Part shown: positions 1-8,553 of the stretch, one piece after another | Position numbering within the stretch: position 1 is the first letter of the stretch | Layout: each line of letters begins with the position of its first letter | From: Cytobacillus depressus | Lineage (GTDB): Bacteria > Bacillota > Bacilli > Bacillales > Cytobacillaceae | Assembly (NCBI RefSeq): GCF_008923245.1 | Contig: NZ_WBOS01000003.1 | Coordinates: 124,001-188,000, forward strand | Direction of reading: 5' to 3' | DNA: 64,000 bases | Program-made: the position numbers and the translations under genes | Notes under the pieces: model-generated | Seen by the model: the letters and a program-made list of their open reading frames with translations, nothing else | Told to the model about the DNA's origin: nothing | Database searches by the model: none

Positions 1-224
1 TTACCATGCTTTGATAATCTATTAAAACATCAATATTGTGTTTAACAGAATTTTATATAAAAAAGTGTATTTGATGCTTATAATTTTGCTTATACAGTTT
101 TTTATTTTCAGTTTAAGATTATTATAGAATCATTGTAGAAAAGCCGATAAAACAACATCTGTTTTAATGCCATTTTTCCCCATTTTACACCTACATGAAT
201 GGGCGGCATGATGTGATGACCGCA

Positions 225-249
225 AAAACCCTTGATAAATAAGGGTTTT
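225..249. terminator. Perfect hairpin in the gene-free left end
   Basis: Nine-base arms AAAACCCTT / AAGGGTTTT around a 7-base loop; T-rich on one side and A-rich on the other, so it could terminate in either direction. It is followed at 260-277 by a direct repeat of GCTAACA (two copies, 4 bases apart). No gene is visible in bases 1-618, which hold only this hairpin, the repeat pair and the next terminator; the region may be the scar of a mobile element next to the broken recombinase. Confidence 0.5.
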
Positions 250-294
250 AAAGCGATTTGCTAACAAAATGCTAACATCAGGTATATAAAAGAG

Positions 295-333
295 GCTTCT
301 CATAAGTTGATTAAACTTTTGAGAAGCGTTTTT
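295..333 (+). terminator. Rho-independent terminator
   Basis: Arms GCTTCTCA and TGAGAAGC, with further pairing inside the loop, followed by GTTTTT. It would end a transcript entering from the left edge; the gene it served is not in the window. Confidence 0.6.
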
Positions 334-618
334 CTGTTGTTTACGATAGAAGGTGATGCATTTATTATCATTGATAATAATAGCCTAATGATCTACTCCA
401 TGTTTATTCTTATTGCTACTTCTAGTTGTATTCAAATCCGCAATGGCTAATCTACTTACCATCTCTGTTTTTAGTTGGTCTTTGATTACAGCCATTGAAA
501 TATACCAATATACTACCTACGACATAGCACTTATTCATTAATTGACAAAAAGTATACCAAACATTGATAGACTATTTACCACTGTAAACCTTCTGATAAT
601 TAAAAATGGGGGGGTAAC

Positions 619-1045
619 ATGAAATATGGATATGCGAGAGTGTCGACAGTTGGACAAGATTTAGAAGGGCAACTTCAAACATTAAAAAATGAAGGCTGCG
701 ACAAAATTTATTCCGAAAAATTTACTGAAACAAAAAGGAACGTGTAGAATTTCAAAAATTGCTTTCTATCTTAAGAGAAGGTGATACATTAGTAGTTACC
801 AGCTAGATCGTTTCGCGCGTTCAACGGTGGATGGGATCCAAACTGTAAAAGCTCTATTTGAAAAAGGTATTAAAGTCCATGTTTGAATATGGGATTGGTT
901 GAAGATACACCCTCAGGAAGGCAAGGTTATTGCAAACCAGCGTGATGACTTCCGAGAAGGCAGACCGAATAAATACAACAAGAAACAGATTGAACACGCT
1001 CTGCAGCTCCTAGAAAGCAACTCATATACGCAAGTCGAAGTGTCA
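619..1045 (+). pseudogene. Decayed serine recombinase (resolvase/invertase family)
   Basis: An ATG at 619 behind a GGGGGG-rich site opens MKYGYARVSTVGQDLEGQL, the N-terminal resolvase catalytic segment with the nucleophilic serine in ARVST. The frame breaks near 744 and again near 803 (the LDRFARSTVDG helix is read in another frame). The C-terminal part (QRDDFREGRPNKYNKKQIEHAL, residues of the domain linker) continues to about 1045. The segment between TPSG and GKVIA that normally carries LIRNIMLAFAEFERDMI is missing, and the terminal helix-turn-helix is lost. It is therefore non-functional: at least two frameshifts, an internal deletion and a 3' truncation. It marks former mobile-element activity at the left edge of the accessory region. 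Confidence 0.8.
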
Positions 1046-1733
1046 CTTTTGGAGTTATTTTGCACCAATTTTAAGTGCTATTTTGCACTATAAATAAATA
1101 TAAAAAGTCCAATTTCTCAACATTAAAATTAGAGCAGCTACCCTGTCACTAGGCCACTTTAAGGAGAAGTCGAAAGACCGTTTATAAGATTGAGGCAAAG
1201 AATAGCGAACTAAAGTACAGACACAGGTAGAATGTGGCTACATCCTTGGGTCTAAATACAAGTTGGTCGTCATCTACACGGGGAACTGTTTCTGTAAGAG
1301 GGGTATGGTAATTGATTCGAAAAAAGGGATCTTCAATCTAAGATTCTTTTTCATGTGCCGATAACCTCTGATTATGTTGAGTGAAAAATTAGAAGTTTTT
1401 TAAACATCTAATTCTAAAAAGTTCTACAATAAACACAAGTTAAAATAAATTAATCGGTATTCAACAATCGGGCGCTTTTCTGTAATAAGGAAAGCGTCTT
1501 TCTTCATGAAAAGGGCCATTTAATGGAGTAAGCTATTTTGAATTAAAGAAGTTAGATAGTGGAACAAAAAGATATTTATCTAAAAATTCAGTTCGTTTTT
1601 ATTTTCCTATGGTAAAATATGTAATACGTTGAACTAGGGGAGTGGTTGGGTGAAAACTTAACAATTATTTTTTTGTTAATCTTTATCGGGGTTTCATGAA
1701 AATATTAAATTGTAATGGGTGGAGGGATTTTCA
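1046..1733. other. Gene-free interval with one repeat copy
   Basis: No convincing gene was found. The interval holds an imperfect hairpin near 1319-1350 (GGGATCTT ... AAGATTC followed by TTTTT) and one full copy of the dispersed mosaic repeat at 1459-1532. A short open stretch on the minus strand (about 1190-1302) has no start and was not accepted as coding. Confidence 0.5.
1459..1532. repeat. Mosaic dispersed repeat, long-hairpin form
   Basis: ATTCAACAATCGGGCGC, then a hairpin of CGCTTTTC / GAAAGCG with a T-rich tail, then AAAAGGGCCATTTAATGGAGTAAG. The same order of modules recurs at 7124, 9218, 10551, 11847, 12923, 21946, 25391 and 34796. Confidence 0.9.
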
Positions 1734-2480
1734 ATGGATTTGTATTATGAAGTTAATGGTAATGGTCATCCTGTGGTTCTCCTCACTGGTGGTGCTGATG
1801 TACGGAACTGGACATTTTTCGCATCTCTTTTAGCGAAACACTACAAGGTCGTTGCTTTTGACTTACGTGGGACAGGGAAATCACCGTCCCCATTAGAAGA
1901 TGTCAACCATGTTGAAGATTTGCTGTCGCTGCTTGATCATCTAGAAATAAATCAGGCGACACTTATCGGTCACTCAATGGGTGGCCAAATTGCCACCGAA
2001 TTCACTCTGAATTATCCTGAAAGGGTTTCTAAACTTGTTTTGCTTGCACCTGGATTATCTGGGTTTAGGTATTCAAAGGTATTTGAAGAGAATATGAAGA
2101 AGATTCATGAAGCTGCCCCCGATATCGATAAGATGGTTGGGCTTTTGCTCAGTAATCCATCGTATCGTGTTGTAACAGTGAGTCCTCACAGGAATTTGAT
2201 GGTTCAAATGCTCCGGCACCATATGAATCGAATGTTTGAATGGCCGGCAGTTAAATTGATTTGGCCGGAACCACCGGCCATCGAAAGATTAGGAGAATTG
2301 ACGGCAAGAACATTATTGATAATCGGTAAGGAGGATTCACTCGATAACCTTGGTGTTGCCAATTACTTTCGAAAGCACTCAGACGCTCGAATCATAGAAA
2401 TTCCAGGTGCAGACCATATGGTCAATCTCACCCATCCCGAGAAGCTGTATCATCAAATAACTAGTTTTATGAAGGAATGA
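1734..2480 (+). CDS. Alpha/beta hydrolase
   Basis: A 248-residue alpha/beta-hydrolase-fold protein, predicted cytoplasmic with no signal peptide. The nucleophile elbow GHSMGG lies at residues 79-84 (serine 81). An oxyanion-side LLTGG motif is near residue 18, RGTGKS follows strand 4, and a late GADHMVN supplies the histidine. I chose the ATG at 1734 because GGTGGAGGG sits 7 bases upstream; a GTG at 1719 in frame would overlap that site. The substrate cannot be deduced: the family includes esterases, lactonases and haloperoxidase-like enzymes. It is a single-gene unit behind a repeat copy. Confidence 0.85.
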   Translation: MDLYYEVNGNGHPVVLLTGGADVRNWTFFASLLAKHYKVVAFDLRGTGKSPSPLEDVNHVEDLLSLLDHLEINQATLIGHSMGGQIATEFTLNYPERVSKLVLLAPGLSGFRYSKVFEENMKKIHEAAPDIDKMVGLLLSNPSYRVVTVSPHRNLMVQMLRHHMNRMFEWPAVKLIWPEPPAIERLGELTARTLLIIGKEDSLDNLGVANYFRKHSDARIIEIPGADHMVNLTHPEKLYHQITSFMKE

Positions 2481-2643
2481 AAAGTTTACTATGCAAAGGA
2501 CTCAGGGAGAGAGAGAACGGATTCGTGGCAGCCAAAGAAAACATTCGAAATGCAGTTTCCTATTCAAGAAATAAAAGCTCAAATCATTCGTCAGTTTTGT
2601 AACTTAATTAATTTATAAAACGGGCGACAAAATAATATTAATA

Positions 2644-2690
2644 GTTCAATTATAGGGCGCAATTCTGCCAGCAAGAATTGTGCTTTTTCT
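2644..2690. repeat. Mosaic dispersed repeat, GCGCAATTCT hairpin form
   Basis: GTTCAATTATAGGGCGC with a hairpin GCGCAATTCT / AGAATTGTGC followed by TTTTTCTT. This is the alternative hairpin core also seen at 18122 and 22951. It lies immediately before the immunity gene, whose start codon belongs to the TTAATGGAGG tail. Confidence 0.8.
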
Positions 2691-2698
2691 TAAGGTTA

Positions 2699-2953
2699 AT
2701 GGAGGATTTTATAAATGAAGTAATTACAGTTGGGGATTTTGAACGTGACTATTTAAGAACATTTAAAAACGAAACAGAAAGAATGGATAACACGCTATTT
2801 GAAATCTTAAACGGAGCTTTTGAAGCAGTGGATTGTTATTGGCACGAATGCCCACCTGGAAAAGAAACAGCCTTTGAAATATCAGAAAAGCAACTAAGAA
2901 AAGAAGTAAGTGAAGCGTTGGTAAGATTAAATAATTTATTGAAAAACTTTTAA
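2699..2953 (+). CDS. Colicin-like immunity protein (orphan)
   Basis: About 84 residues, acidic and helical. The pattern of a phenylalanine-glutamate DFERDYLRTFKN helix, a FEILNGAFEAVDCYW centre and EISEKQLRKEVSEALVRL at the end matches my recollection of the bacterial self-protective colicin-like immunity family (colicin D immunity type). I start it at ATG 2699; an upstream in-frame extension to 2678 has no ribosome binding site. No cognate toxin gene lies on either side, so it looks like an orphan immunity gene, a common state in polymorphic-toxin arrays. Function is inferred from motif resemblance only. Confidence 0.6.
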   Translation: MEDFINEVITVGDFERDYLRTFKNETERMDNTLFEILNGAFEAVDCYWHECPPGKETAFEISEKQLRKEVSEALVRLNNLLKNF

Positions 2954-2960
2954 GTTTTCT

Positions 2961-3022
2961 TCACTATCGGATGCTTTAATTTAATAACGATATTCAGCAA
3001 TCGGGCGCTTTAATTGAACAAG
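2961..3022. repeat. Mosaic dispersed repeat
   Basis: CACTATCGGATGCTTTAATTTAATAACGATATTCAGCAATCGGGCGCTTTAATTGAACAAG arrangement without the long hairpin; a separate terminator follows directly. Confidence 0.75.
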
Positions 3023-3028
3023 AAGCTA

Positions 3029-3060
3029 AAAGGATCTTCCAACTGAAGATCCTTTTTCAG
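3029..3060 (+). terminator. Rho-independent terminator
   Basis: AAAAGGATCTT, a 6-base loop, GAAGATCCTTTTT. Near-perfect stem and T-run, placed after the immunity gene and the repeat. Confidence 0.85.
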
Positions 3061-3114
3061 TGCCTATAAGGACTTTATGTTAACTAGATTTGTATAGATG
3101 TTGATTTGAAAGAA

Positions 3115-3185
3115 AGTTGTACTGTTTATAAAAAAGTCGTACCGTTTATAAAAAAAGTTTAACCGTTTATAAAAAAGATGAACCT
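3115..3185. promoter_or_regulatory. About 3.5 tandem 20-21 bp repeats upstream of the ECF sigma gene
   Basis: Units begin at 3115, 3135, 3156 and, partially, 3176; each reads like AG(T/A)xGxACCGTTTATAAAAA. The last partial unit leads into TGAACC, followed about 25 bases later by GTATAA and the ribosome binding site of the sigma gene. Spacing is two helical turns per unit. A similar decayed block (AAAGTTGCACCGTTTTGAAAA ... AAAGATGAACTG) lies downstream of the anti-sigma gene near 5650-5720. An operator or autoregulated ECF promoter is likely but unproven. Confidence 0.55.
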
Positions 3186-3239
3186 TTTCCAAGAGTCATT
3201 TGTTTATAAAGTATAACGTAAAGAAAGGAGTGCCTTGGA

Positions 3240-3773
3240 TTGACAGAACGAGAGTTATTCAATTCTTATAACAAAGATGTGTATCGTACATGCTATTACA
3301 TGCTGAGGAACGCACAAGATGCGGAAGATCTTTGCCATGACGTATTTGTCACCATTTTTCGCCAGGAATGGAGAAGCGTTGAGCATACACGTGCCTGGAT
3401 CATGCGTATCACGATGAATCATTGTTTAAACCTGCTTAAAAGGAATCAGACCCAACGGGAAAAACAGAGCCAGGTCCAATGGCTCCATGAGCAGACCACA
3501 GCATCGGTTAAATCCATAGACACCATCGTATTGGAAAAAGCAGCTTCCGTGGAATGGGAGAAACTGCTGAATCAGCTTCCGGTCAAGTTGATGGCGGTTG
3601 TGACCCTCCGCTATATCGGTGAGTTGTCGATGGCGGAAATCTCCGAAACTTTGAAAATTCCTGTGGGCACCGTGAAGTCGAGACTTCATAAAGCATTGAA
3701 AATCTTGCGCAAAAAACTTGAACACAATCACAACTTTTTGTTGAAGGGAGAGAACCAATTTGGAACGCATTGA
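3240..3773 (+). CDS. ECF-type RNA polymerase sigma factor
   Basis: 177 residues with the two-domain plan of ECF sigma factors. Sigma region 2 runs from about residue 3 to 70, with YYMLRNAQDAEDLCHDVFV and the -10-contacting RAWIMRITMNHCLN helix. Region 4 covers about residues 115-165, with LPVKLMAVVTLRYIGELSMAEIS and GTVKSRLHKALKIL for -35 recognition. The start is TTG with AAAGGAG nine bases upstream. The stop overlaps the next gene by 14 bases, so the pair is translationally coupled. The partner is a membrane DUF4179 protein, the usual anti-sigma arrangement. The upstream tandem repeats suggest autoregulation. Confidence 0.9.
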   Translation: MTERELFNSYNKDVYRTCYYMLRNAQDAEDLCHDVFVTIFRQEWRSVEHTRAWIMRITMNHCLNLLKRNQTQREKQSQVQWLHEQTTASVKSIDTIVLEKAASVEWEKLLNQLPVKLMAVVTLRYIGELSMAEISETLKIPVGTVKSRLHKALKILRKKLEHNHNFLLKGENQFGTH

Positions 3774-5415
3774 GAACAATTTGAAAAACAAAATGAAGGA
3801 ATCAAATAATGTGTCTTATCCTGATTTTGACCGGATGTGGAGCAGTATCCAGCAGGACGAACTGAAGGTTGCCAGCGGTGAATCAGTTGCGCCTCGTCCT
3901 CGAAAACGAAAGCGATTTGCTGTGGTGGCAGGGCTATCCTTAGCTCTGATGGCTACACCGGTCTATGCAGCTTTGATTTATGATTGGTCCAGCATCCTTT
4001 CCTATAAAGCTGGTATTCAGTCCGTATTAGAACAGGGACTTGGCCAGACCATTGAGCAATCCATTACGAAGAATGATGTTACGTTAACCGTACATACAGC
4101 GTTTATTGACGACAACAGGACCTTCTTACTGTACAGTCTGAAACCTGGCTCATCATGGGCTGGAAAGCAAGTGAGCTTTGATCTTATCGGACTTAAAGAT
4201 CATAAAGGCAACTTCATCGAAGGTAATTATGAACACAAGTGGAATGAGGAGCTCGGTGTATTCCAAGGTTATTTTGAAACAGACTGGGTTGCTAATGGGC
4301 AAAAAGTCGATGTCGAGTTTACGATGAAGAATATCAGCTACATAGGCGATGGGAAACAGTCCATCAACTACGACCCTCACGACTCTAAAACTCAAGTGTT
4401 TCAAATCCAGAAGGATGGGATTGACAGTGTGACCCTGCAGTCTTTCGAACAATCTGAAGATCGAATGCTACTTCAATCGTCCATTACGTTTACGGATCCT
4501 GAAATAAAGAGCAGAAGTTGGGTGCGTATCCAAGCCATCAATGATAGGAATAAGCTTATTCAAGAAGCTGAAGTTCCTGTCTTCGGAACCCCGGGAGCCT
4601 CTGGAGAATATTTAGGCCAGCAAATATTCAAGTCTGAGTCCTTACATGTTGAAGGCACCCAGTTCCAGCTTGCTTACGATCACACACTAGGAACCGCTGA
4701 AGGTACTTGGAGCTTAAAATTAGCTCTATCCAAAAAACAATTAAAAAATGGGTCATTTAAGGAAATGCTAAATATTCCTCTGAATCAGGTGCTTAACGGA
4801 ACAAAAATCTATGAATGGACGGTTACACCAACCCAAGTCCGTCTGATTCTTACTCATGAACAGAACTACACCCGTTTTCCTTATATGGAATATCAACTAG
4901 ACGTAGGTGGGACTTTGTTAAAGGGAGGCATATCGCACCTGTATGTTCCCGGGCAACCCAACAAAACGGAGCTGCGCTTTGAAATGGCCGGACTGGATTC
5001 AGCTTCCTTGGCAAATCAACCCGTAACCCTAATCGCCAAACACCGCGTCGATGAAATTGCAGGCGACGACAATCCGATTCGCTTGTCTGGCATATCGACT
5101 AAACATCAAGGCTTAACTACTCACATCGCGGGGTATCCAATCTCATGGACTTACTATATGAAGGACAATAACCTCTATGTGGAATCTTTAAGCTATGATC
5201 CAACGTTTGGTGGAGTCAATCAAACCTATTACCTAGACGGTAAAGATCGAAGCTATGGAAAGCCCGCTATGATGGGACTACTTGGCGGTGGAAATAATAA
5301 ACATATGGACGTGTATAAGAATTTCGATAAGAATGAGCTCGACATTTACATTTATAATTATACTACCCATAATCGAAATGATGAACTTCGCGTTCAACTT
5401 TTGCCTGGAAAATAA
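3760..5415 (+). CDS. DUF4179 membrane protein, probable anti-sigma factor
   Basis: 551 residues with a TTG start behind AAGGGAG. The N-terminal ~50 residues are cytoplasmic and basic (RPRKRKR just before the membrane). One transmembrane helix lies at about residues 52-70, followed by a DUF4179 domain and a long extracellular beta-rich region. It overlaps the ECF sigma gene, which is the arrangement of sigma/anti-sigma pairs in Bacillus; sigma binding by the short N-terminus is inferred. It is unusually long compared with the second copy in this window (335 residues), having an extra outer domain. Ligand or stress signal unknown. Confidence 0.8.
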   Translation: MERIENNLKNKMKESNNVSYPDFDRMWSSIQQDELKVASGESVAPRPRKRKRFAVVAGLSLALMATPVYAALIYDWSSILSYKAGIQSVLEQGLGQTIEQSITKNDVTLTVHTAFIDDNRTFLLYSLKPGSSWAGKQVSFDLIGLKDHKGNFIEGNYEHKWNEELGVFQGYFETDWVANGQKVDVEFTMKNISYIGDGKQSINYDPHDSKTQVFQIQKDGIDSVTLQSFEQSEDRMLLQSSITFTDPEIKSRSWVRIQAINDRNKLIQEAEVPVFGTPGASGEYLGQQIFKSESLHVEGTQFQLAYDHTLGTAEGTWSLKLALSKKQLKNGSFKEMLNIPLNQVLNGTKIYEWTVTPTQVRLILTHEQNYTRFPYMEYQLDVGGTLLKGGISHLYVPGQPNKTELRFEMAGLDSASLANQPVTLIAKHRVDEIAGDDNPIRLSGISTKHQGLTTHIAGYPISWTYYMKDNNLYVESLSYDPTFGGVNQTYYLDGKDRSYGKPAMMGLLGGGNNKHMDVYKNFDKNELDIYIYNYTTHNRNDELRVQLLPGK

Positions 5416-5513
5416 CATGCTTTAGGGACATCAGTATAGCTGTAAATCTCAGCAAGAACTTAAAGTTATCAATAATCAGCTTTTTATAAAAACACGACCA
5501 TATAAATTTTAAA

Positions 5514-5560
5514 CCCATCTATTTTGATCAAAGTTTATTTAAAGTAGATGGGATTATTCT
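5514..5560 (+). terminator. Probable terminator of the sigma/anti-sigma pair
   Basis: Arms CCCATCTA / TAGATGGG with a long 23-base loop, followed by ATTATTCTATTTATT. The loop is long, so confidence is moderate. Confidence 0.45.
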
Positions 5561-5755
5561 ATTTATTAATTTAAAATTTATAGCATGCTTTTTAATCAAG
5601 CTTTATTTCAGACTAACACATTCTGAATCTTTAAAACAAAATTAGACTATTGTAATAAAGTTGCACCGTTTTGAAAAATATTTAAATGTTTTTAAATAAA
5701 AAAGATGAACTGTTTTTTTAGGTCTAGAATGATAATTGTTAAAGTCCGATCAAAA

Positions 5756-5780
5756 ATCCTGTTATATGCAGGATTTTTTC
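5756..5780 (+). terminator. Rho-independent terminator
   Basis: ATCCTG / CAGGAT with a 7-base loop followed by TTTTTC. Confidence 0.65.
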
Positions 5781-6139
5781 TTATACAGCAAAACCAGCTA
5801 ATAGAAGCTAATTAATTATTCCATTAAAGGGCCAAATAATGGAACAAGAGGTCATAATATCTCCCATTTTTTATACAGCCTTCAGATGCACTTGAGAGTG
5901 CGGAATCGTTGATTTAACGAAGTTCTATAATATCCTGAATACGATTAATACAAAAAAATGCTAATATCTTGTGTGCCAAGGGATTCGCGTTTTTCGTACA
6001 TCCTAAAATGTGCAATTATTGTCAACTAGCTTTGTATGGAATATATAAAGAGGAATACTCTTTAACTGATGCGAATCTATTGTAAGGTAAGTAATAATAA
6101 ATTCAATCTAACCTTGTATACAGAGGAGTGAAACTATAT

Positions 6140-7000
6140 ATGTCAAATATTTCAAAAAGTACATACCAAATAGACACATTCACTCAATCAACACTCACAT
6201 CACAAGATGGTACAGTCATTAGTTATCAAAGTATCGGTCAAGGACCCAGTCTTATTCTAATCCATGGTGCATTAAATGATTCGAGGGACCTTAGCAAGCT
6301 TGCCCAAGAATTATCGGATTCATTTACAGTCCACATCATTGATCGAAGAGGACGAGGGATGAGTGGACCTCAGGGAAGTGAGTATTCTATTAACAAAGAA
6401 TGCGAAGATATTCAAGCGCTACAAAAAGTAACAGGTGCAATTTATGTATTTGGACACAGCTATGGTGGACTCGTAGCTTTAGAAACTGCACGTACGTTTC
6501 AATCATTTACCAAAATAGCTCTCTATGAACCTGGAGTTTCTAAAAGTTCGTTATCAACAGATTGGGACTGGATATTACAATATGAAAAGGCCATGAACCA
6601 AAAAGATTTTAGAGAAGCATTTACTAGTTTTGTAAGGGGTGCAGGCCATAGTCCTTTAACAAGAATGCCAAACTGGTACGCAAAACTTATCTTACGTATG
6701 GTAATACGTGGAGATCATTGGATTAAAATAAAAGAATTATTACCATCAAACTTATGTGAGCATAGGGAAGTAAAACGCTTAGAAGGCACTTACACCAATT
6801 ATCAAATCATTAATGCAAATTTATTATTAGTTTCTGGAGAAAAAAGTCCAGAAACAGTGCACCATATGATTCGAATATTAAGTCGAACAATTCCGAAAAC
6901 ACAAACATTAATACTTCCAAAATTACATCATCTTTCTCCTTGTAATGAACATAATCCAATTGAAGTTGCAAGACACATAAAGCAATATTTTCTTAGTTAA
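6140..7000 (+). CDS. Alpha/beta hydrolase
   Basis: 286 residues. The alpha/beta hydrolase fold shows HGALND near the oxyanion hole, RRGRGMSG after strand 4 and the nucleophile elbow GHSYGG in the first half. A late LPKLHHLSP offers the catalytic histidine. CAGAGGAG lies 11 bases before the ATG at 6140; the GTG at 6128 falls inside the ribosome binding site. Not closely similar to the hydrolase at 1734. Substrate unknown. Single-gene unit between repeat copies. Confidence 0.8.
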   Translation: MSNISKSTYQIDTFTQSTLTSQDGTVISYQSIGQGPSLILIHGALNDSRDLSKLAQELSDSFTVHIIDRRGRGMSGPQGSEYSINKECEDIQALQKVTGAIYVFGHSYGGLVALETARTFQSFTKIALYEPGVSKSSLSTDWDWILQYEKAMNQKDFREAFTSFVRGAGHSPLTRMPNWYAKLILRMVIRGDHWIKIKELLPSNLCEHREVKRLEGTYTNYQIINANLLLVSGEKSPETVHHMIRILSRTIPKTQTLILPKLHHLSPCNEHNPIEVARHIKQYFLS

Positions 7001-7123
7001 GATCTATATAATATTTAGAAAATTCAACATATTAAAATCACTTTTTTAACTACCGATAACCCTTGATTAGAAAATGGTGAATTTAATATGTACCCGTAAT
7101 GATACTAATTATTATAAATTTAG

Positions 7124-7200
7124 ATCTTCCACAATCGGGCGCTTTTATGAAATAAGGAAAGCCTCTTTCTTTATGAAAAGAGCCAGAGCCGCAGAATAAC
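7124..7200. repeat. Mosaic dispersed repeat, long-hairpin form
   Basis: TCTTCCACAATCGGGCGC, the CGCTTTTATGAAATAAGGAAAGC hairpin (slightly diverged) and AAAAGAGCCAGAGCCGCAGAATAAC. It lies downstream of the hydrolase at 6140. Confidence 0.85.
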
Positions 7201-7308
7201 ACTTAACGGCAAAATTGGATACTTATGTTAAAATGAATGAAGAATTGGTAGAGTAACATATATATATAATATTTGAAATATATTTTCTAAATTCAGGAGA
7301 TGTTTTAC

Positions 7309-7476
7309 ATGGAAAGTTTGACAAGATCCCTAATTTTTGGGTTAATCGCTGGAGCCATTTTATTTATTACCAAATCTTTTAATCTAAACCTACTAATGGT
7401 AATTTTAATTATTTTTATATGTACGTACATTGCAGATTTGATTTTTCTAAAAATAAAAAGAAAAATTAATTCATAG
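7309..7476 (+). CDS. Small two-helix membrane protein
   Basis: 55 residues starting MESLTRSLIFGLIAGAILF and ending in KIKRKINS. It has two predicted transmembrane helices (about residues 7-22 and 28-46) and a positively charged C-terminus. AGGAGA lies 8 bases before the ATG, which supports expression. Family not recognised. It stands alone between two repeat copies, like most genes of this region. Confidence 0.6.
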   Translation: MESLTRSLIFGLIAGAILFITKSFNLNLLMVILIIFICTYIADLIFLKIKRKINS

Positions 7477-7550
7477 TTTATTCTTACATTAGCAAGTAAG
7501 GAAAAAGGTTGGCGCCGTTGAGTCAAAACATCTTAATTATCATCATTCTT

Positions 7551-7703
7551 ATTCAACTAAAGGGGCTTTACTTTAATAAAGTCTTTGAAACAAGGAATAG
7601 CGCTTATTTTCATTATAGGGCCATTTAATGGAATAAGACTTTAAACAAAACAGAATATTTATGTGAGATTGTGAAGAAATGTACTTAAACTAAATGGCAG
7701 ATT
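7551..7703. repeat. Mosaic dispersed repeat, with the long 3' module
   Basis: CAACTAAAGGGGCTTTACTTTAATAAAG, a diverged core, ATTATAGGGCCATTTAATGGAATAAG, and the 3' module ACTTTAAACAAAACAGAATATTTATGTGAGATTGTGAAGAAATGTACTTAAACTAAATGGCAG. The 3' module recurs at 9290, 22035 and 23005. Confidence 0.85.
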
Positions 7704-7754
7704 AATAAATCAACGCCTTAGAAAATTCGAAAATTATAATGGAGGTTATTAGCT

Positions 7755-8037
7755 TTGCAAAAATGCGAGAAATGCAATGCACATTTTAGTTGGAGTAAAA
7801 TCTATGAATCATTCTGGCTAGGTTATAAACCTATTAAATGTAACCGATACAACACATAAGATAACAATACCAAGCAGGTTAATTTTTGTCTCTTTTACTA
7901 TTCTTCCAATGCTCACCTTCGGTTATTTTCTGTCTCCTTTTAACAATGGTCTTGTGACACTTGGCATAGCTATTTTTATTTTAATAATTGGTTCTTTATT
8001 GGCACCTTTTCTTGTCACTTATAAAGAATCTTTGTGA
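7755..8037 (+). pseudogene. Frameshifted CXXC-20-CXXC-type membrane protein
   Basis: TTG at 7755 behind GGAGG opens MQKCEKCNAHFSWSKIYESF, with the first CxxC of this small zinc-ribbon membrane family. The frame ends at a TAA after CNRYNT. In the +1 frame the protein resumes as TTHKITIPSRLIFVSFTIL with two transmembrane helices and stops at 8037. The second cysteine of the second CxxC pair is lost at the shift. A loss of one or two bases near 7845 explains it. Either a pseudogene or a sequencing error; the rest of the frame is intact, so decay is recent. Confidence 0.65.
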
Positions 8038-8039
8038 AC

Positions 8040-8146
8040 TAATGTACTTAAGCTAACGGGGGCTTTACTTCAATAACAATATTCCACAATCGGGCGCGAT
8101 TGCGGTACAAAGGTTTTCAGGAATCGGGCAATTTTGTTTAACAAGG
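8040..8146. repeat. Mosaic dispersed repeat, 5' module plus two cores
   Basis: GTACTTAAGCTAACGGGGGCTTTACTTCAATAACAATATTCCACAATCGGGCGC, then a second AATCGGGCAATT core. It shows the 5' module (CTAACGGG-GCTTTACTTCAATAA) joined to the core. Confidence 0.8.
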
Positions 8147-8183
8147 CATATTGCATAAGTGAAAGAAACTTCCAACTAAGGGG

Positions 8184-8471
8184 GTGTTTGATATAGGTAT
8201 CTTTTTTCAAGATGAAAAAGGGAAAATTACAAAGTCGATGATAATAGTTAGAGTTGTAATCGCAATATTGACGGCAATAATATTTATTTTTGGTATTATC
8301 AACGGTTTTGATTTCGCCTTAATAAAATGGGCCTTCATACTGGCTGGGATCAGTTCCGTATTTTCCGGTATTTCTAAATATCTCCATAAGGATTTCAGCA
8401 AAATATATCTTACCGAATTCGGATTTGCCCTATTCTGGTTTGCGTTAGCATTTACATTTAGTACATTGTGA
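8184..8471 (+). CDS. Small membrane protein
   Basis: 95 residues from a GTG that directly abuts CTAAGGGG, so the exact start is uncertain. A short hydrophilic N-terminus (FQDEKGKITKS) is followed by three predicted transmembrane helices (about residues 19-40, 45-63 and 76-93). It resembles small Bacillus membrane proteins of unknown function; I do not recognise a family. Single-gene unit with a terminator at 8528. Confidence 0.6.
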   Translation: MFDIGIFFQDEKGKITKSMIIVRVVIAILTAIIFIFGIINGFDFALIKWAFILAGISSVFSGISKYLHKDFSKIYLTEFGFALFWFALAFTFSTL

Positions 8472-8487
8472 ATTGAAAATGTTGTGC

Positions 8488-8553
8488 CAGAAAAGGGCGC
8501 TTTAATTGAATAAGATTAAGAGGTATCCATCTCAAACGAGATGGTATTTTTTA
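8488..8553 (+). terminator. Repeat remnant plus rho-independent terminator
   Basis: AAAAGGGCGCTTTAATTGAATAAG (repeat module) followed by hairpin CCATCTC / GAGATGG with a 4-base loop and TATTTTTTATTT. Confidence 0.75.

Larger units (their letters stand above)
5416..6139. other. Gene-free interval with two terminators and a decayed repeat
   Basis: Two hairpins (5514-5552 and 5756-5774), a block resembling the tandem repeats upstream of the sigma gene (about 5650-5720), and a repeat module TTCCATTAAAGGGCCAAATAATGGAACAAG at 5819-5849. No coding sequence is supportable. Confidence 0.5.

Noticed and set aside
1190..1302. Minus-strand open stretch reading ETVPRVDDDQLVFRPKDVAT
   Set aside because: Looks protein-like, but there is no start codon or ribosome binding site and the frame ends within 40 residues; I could not match it to a family.
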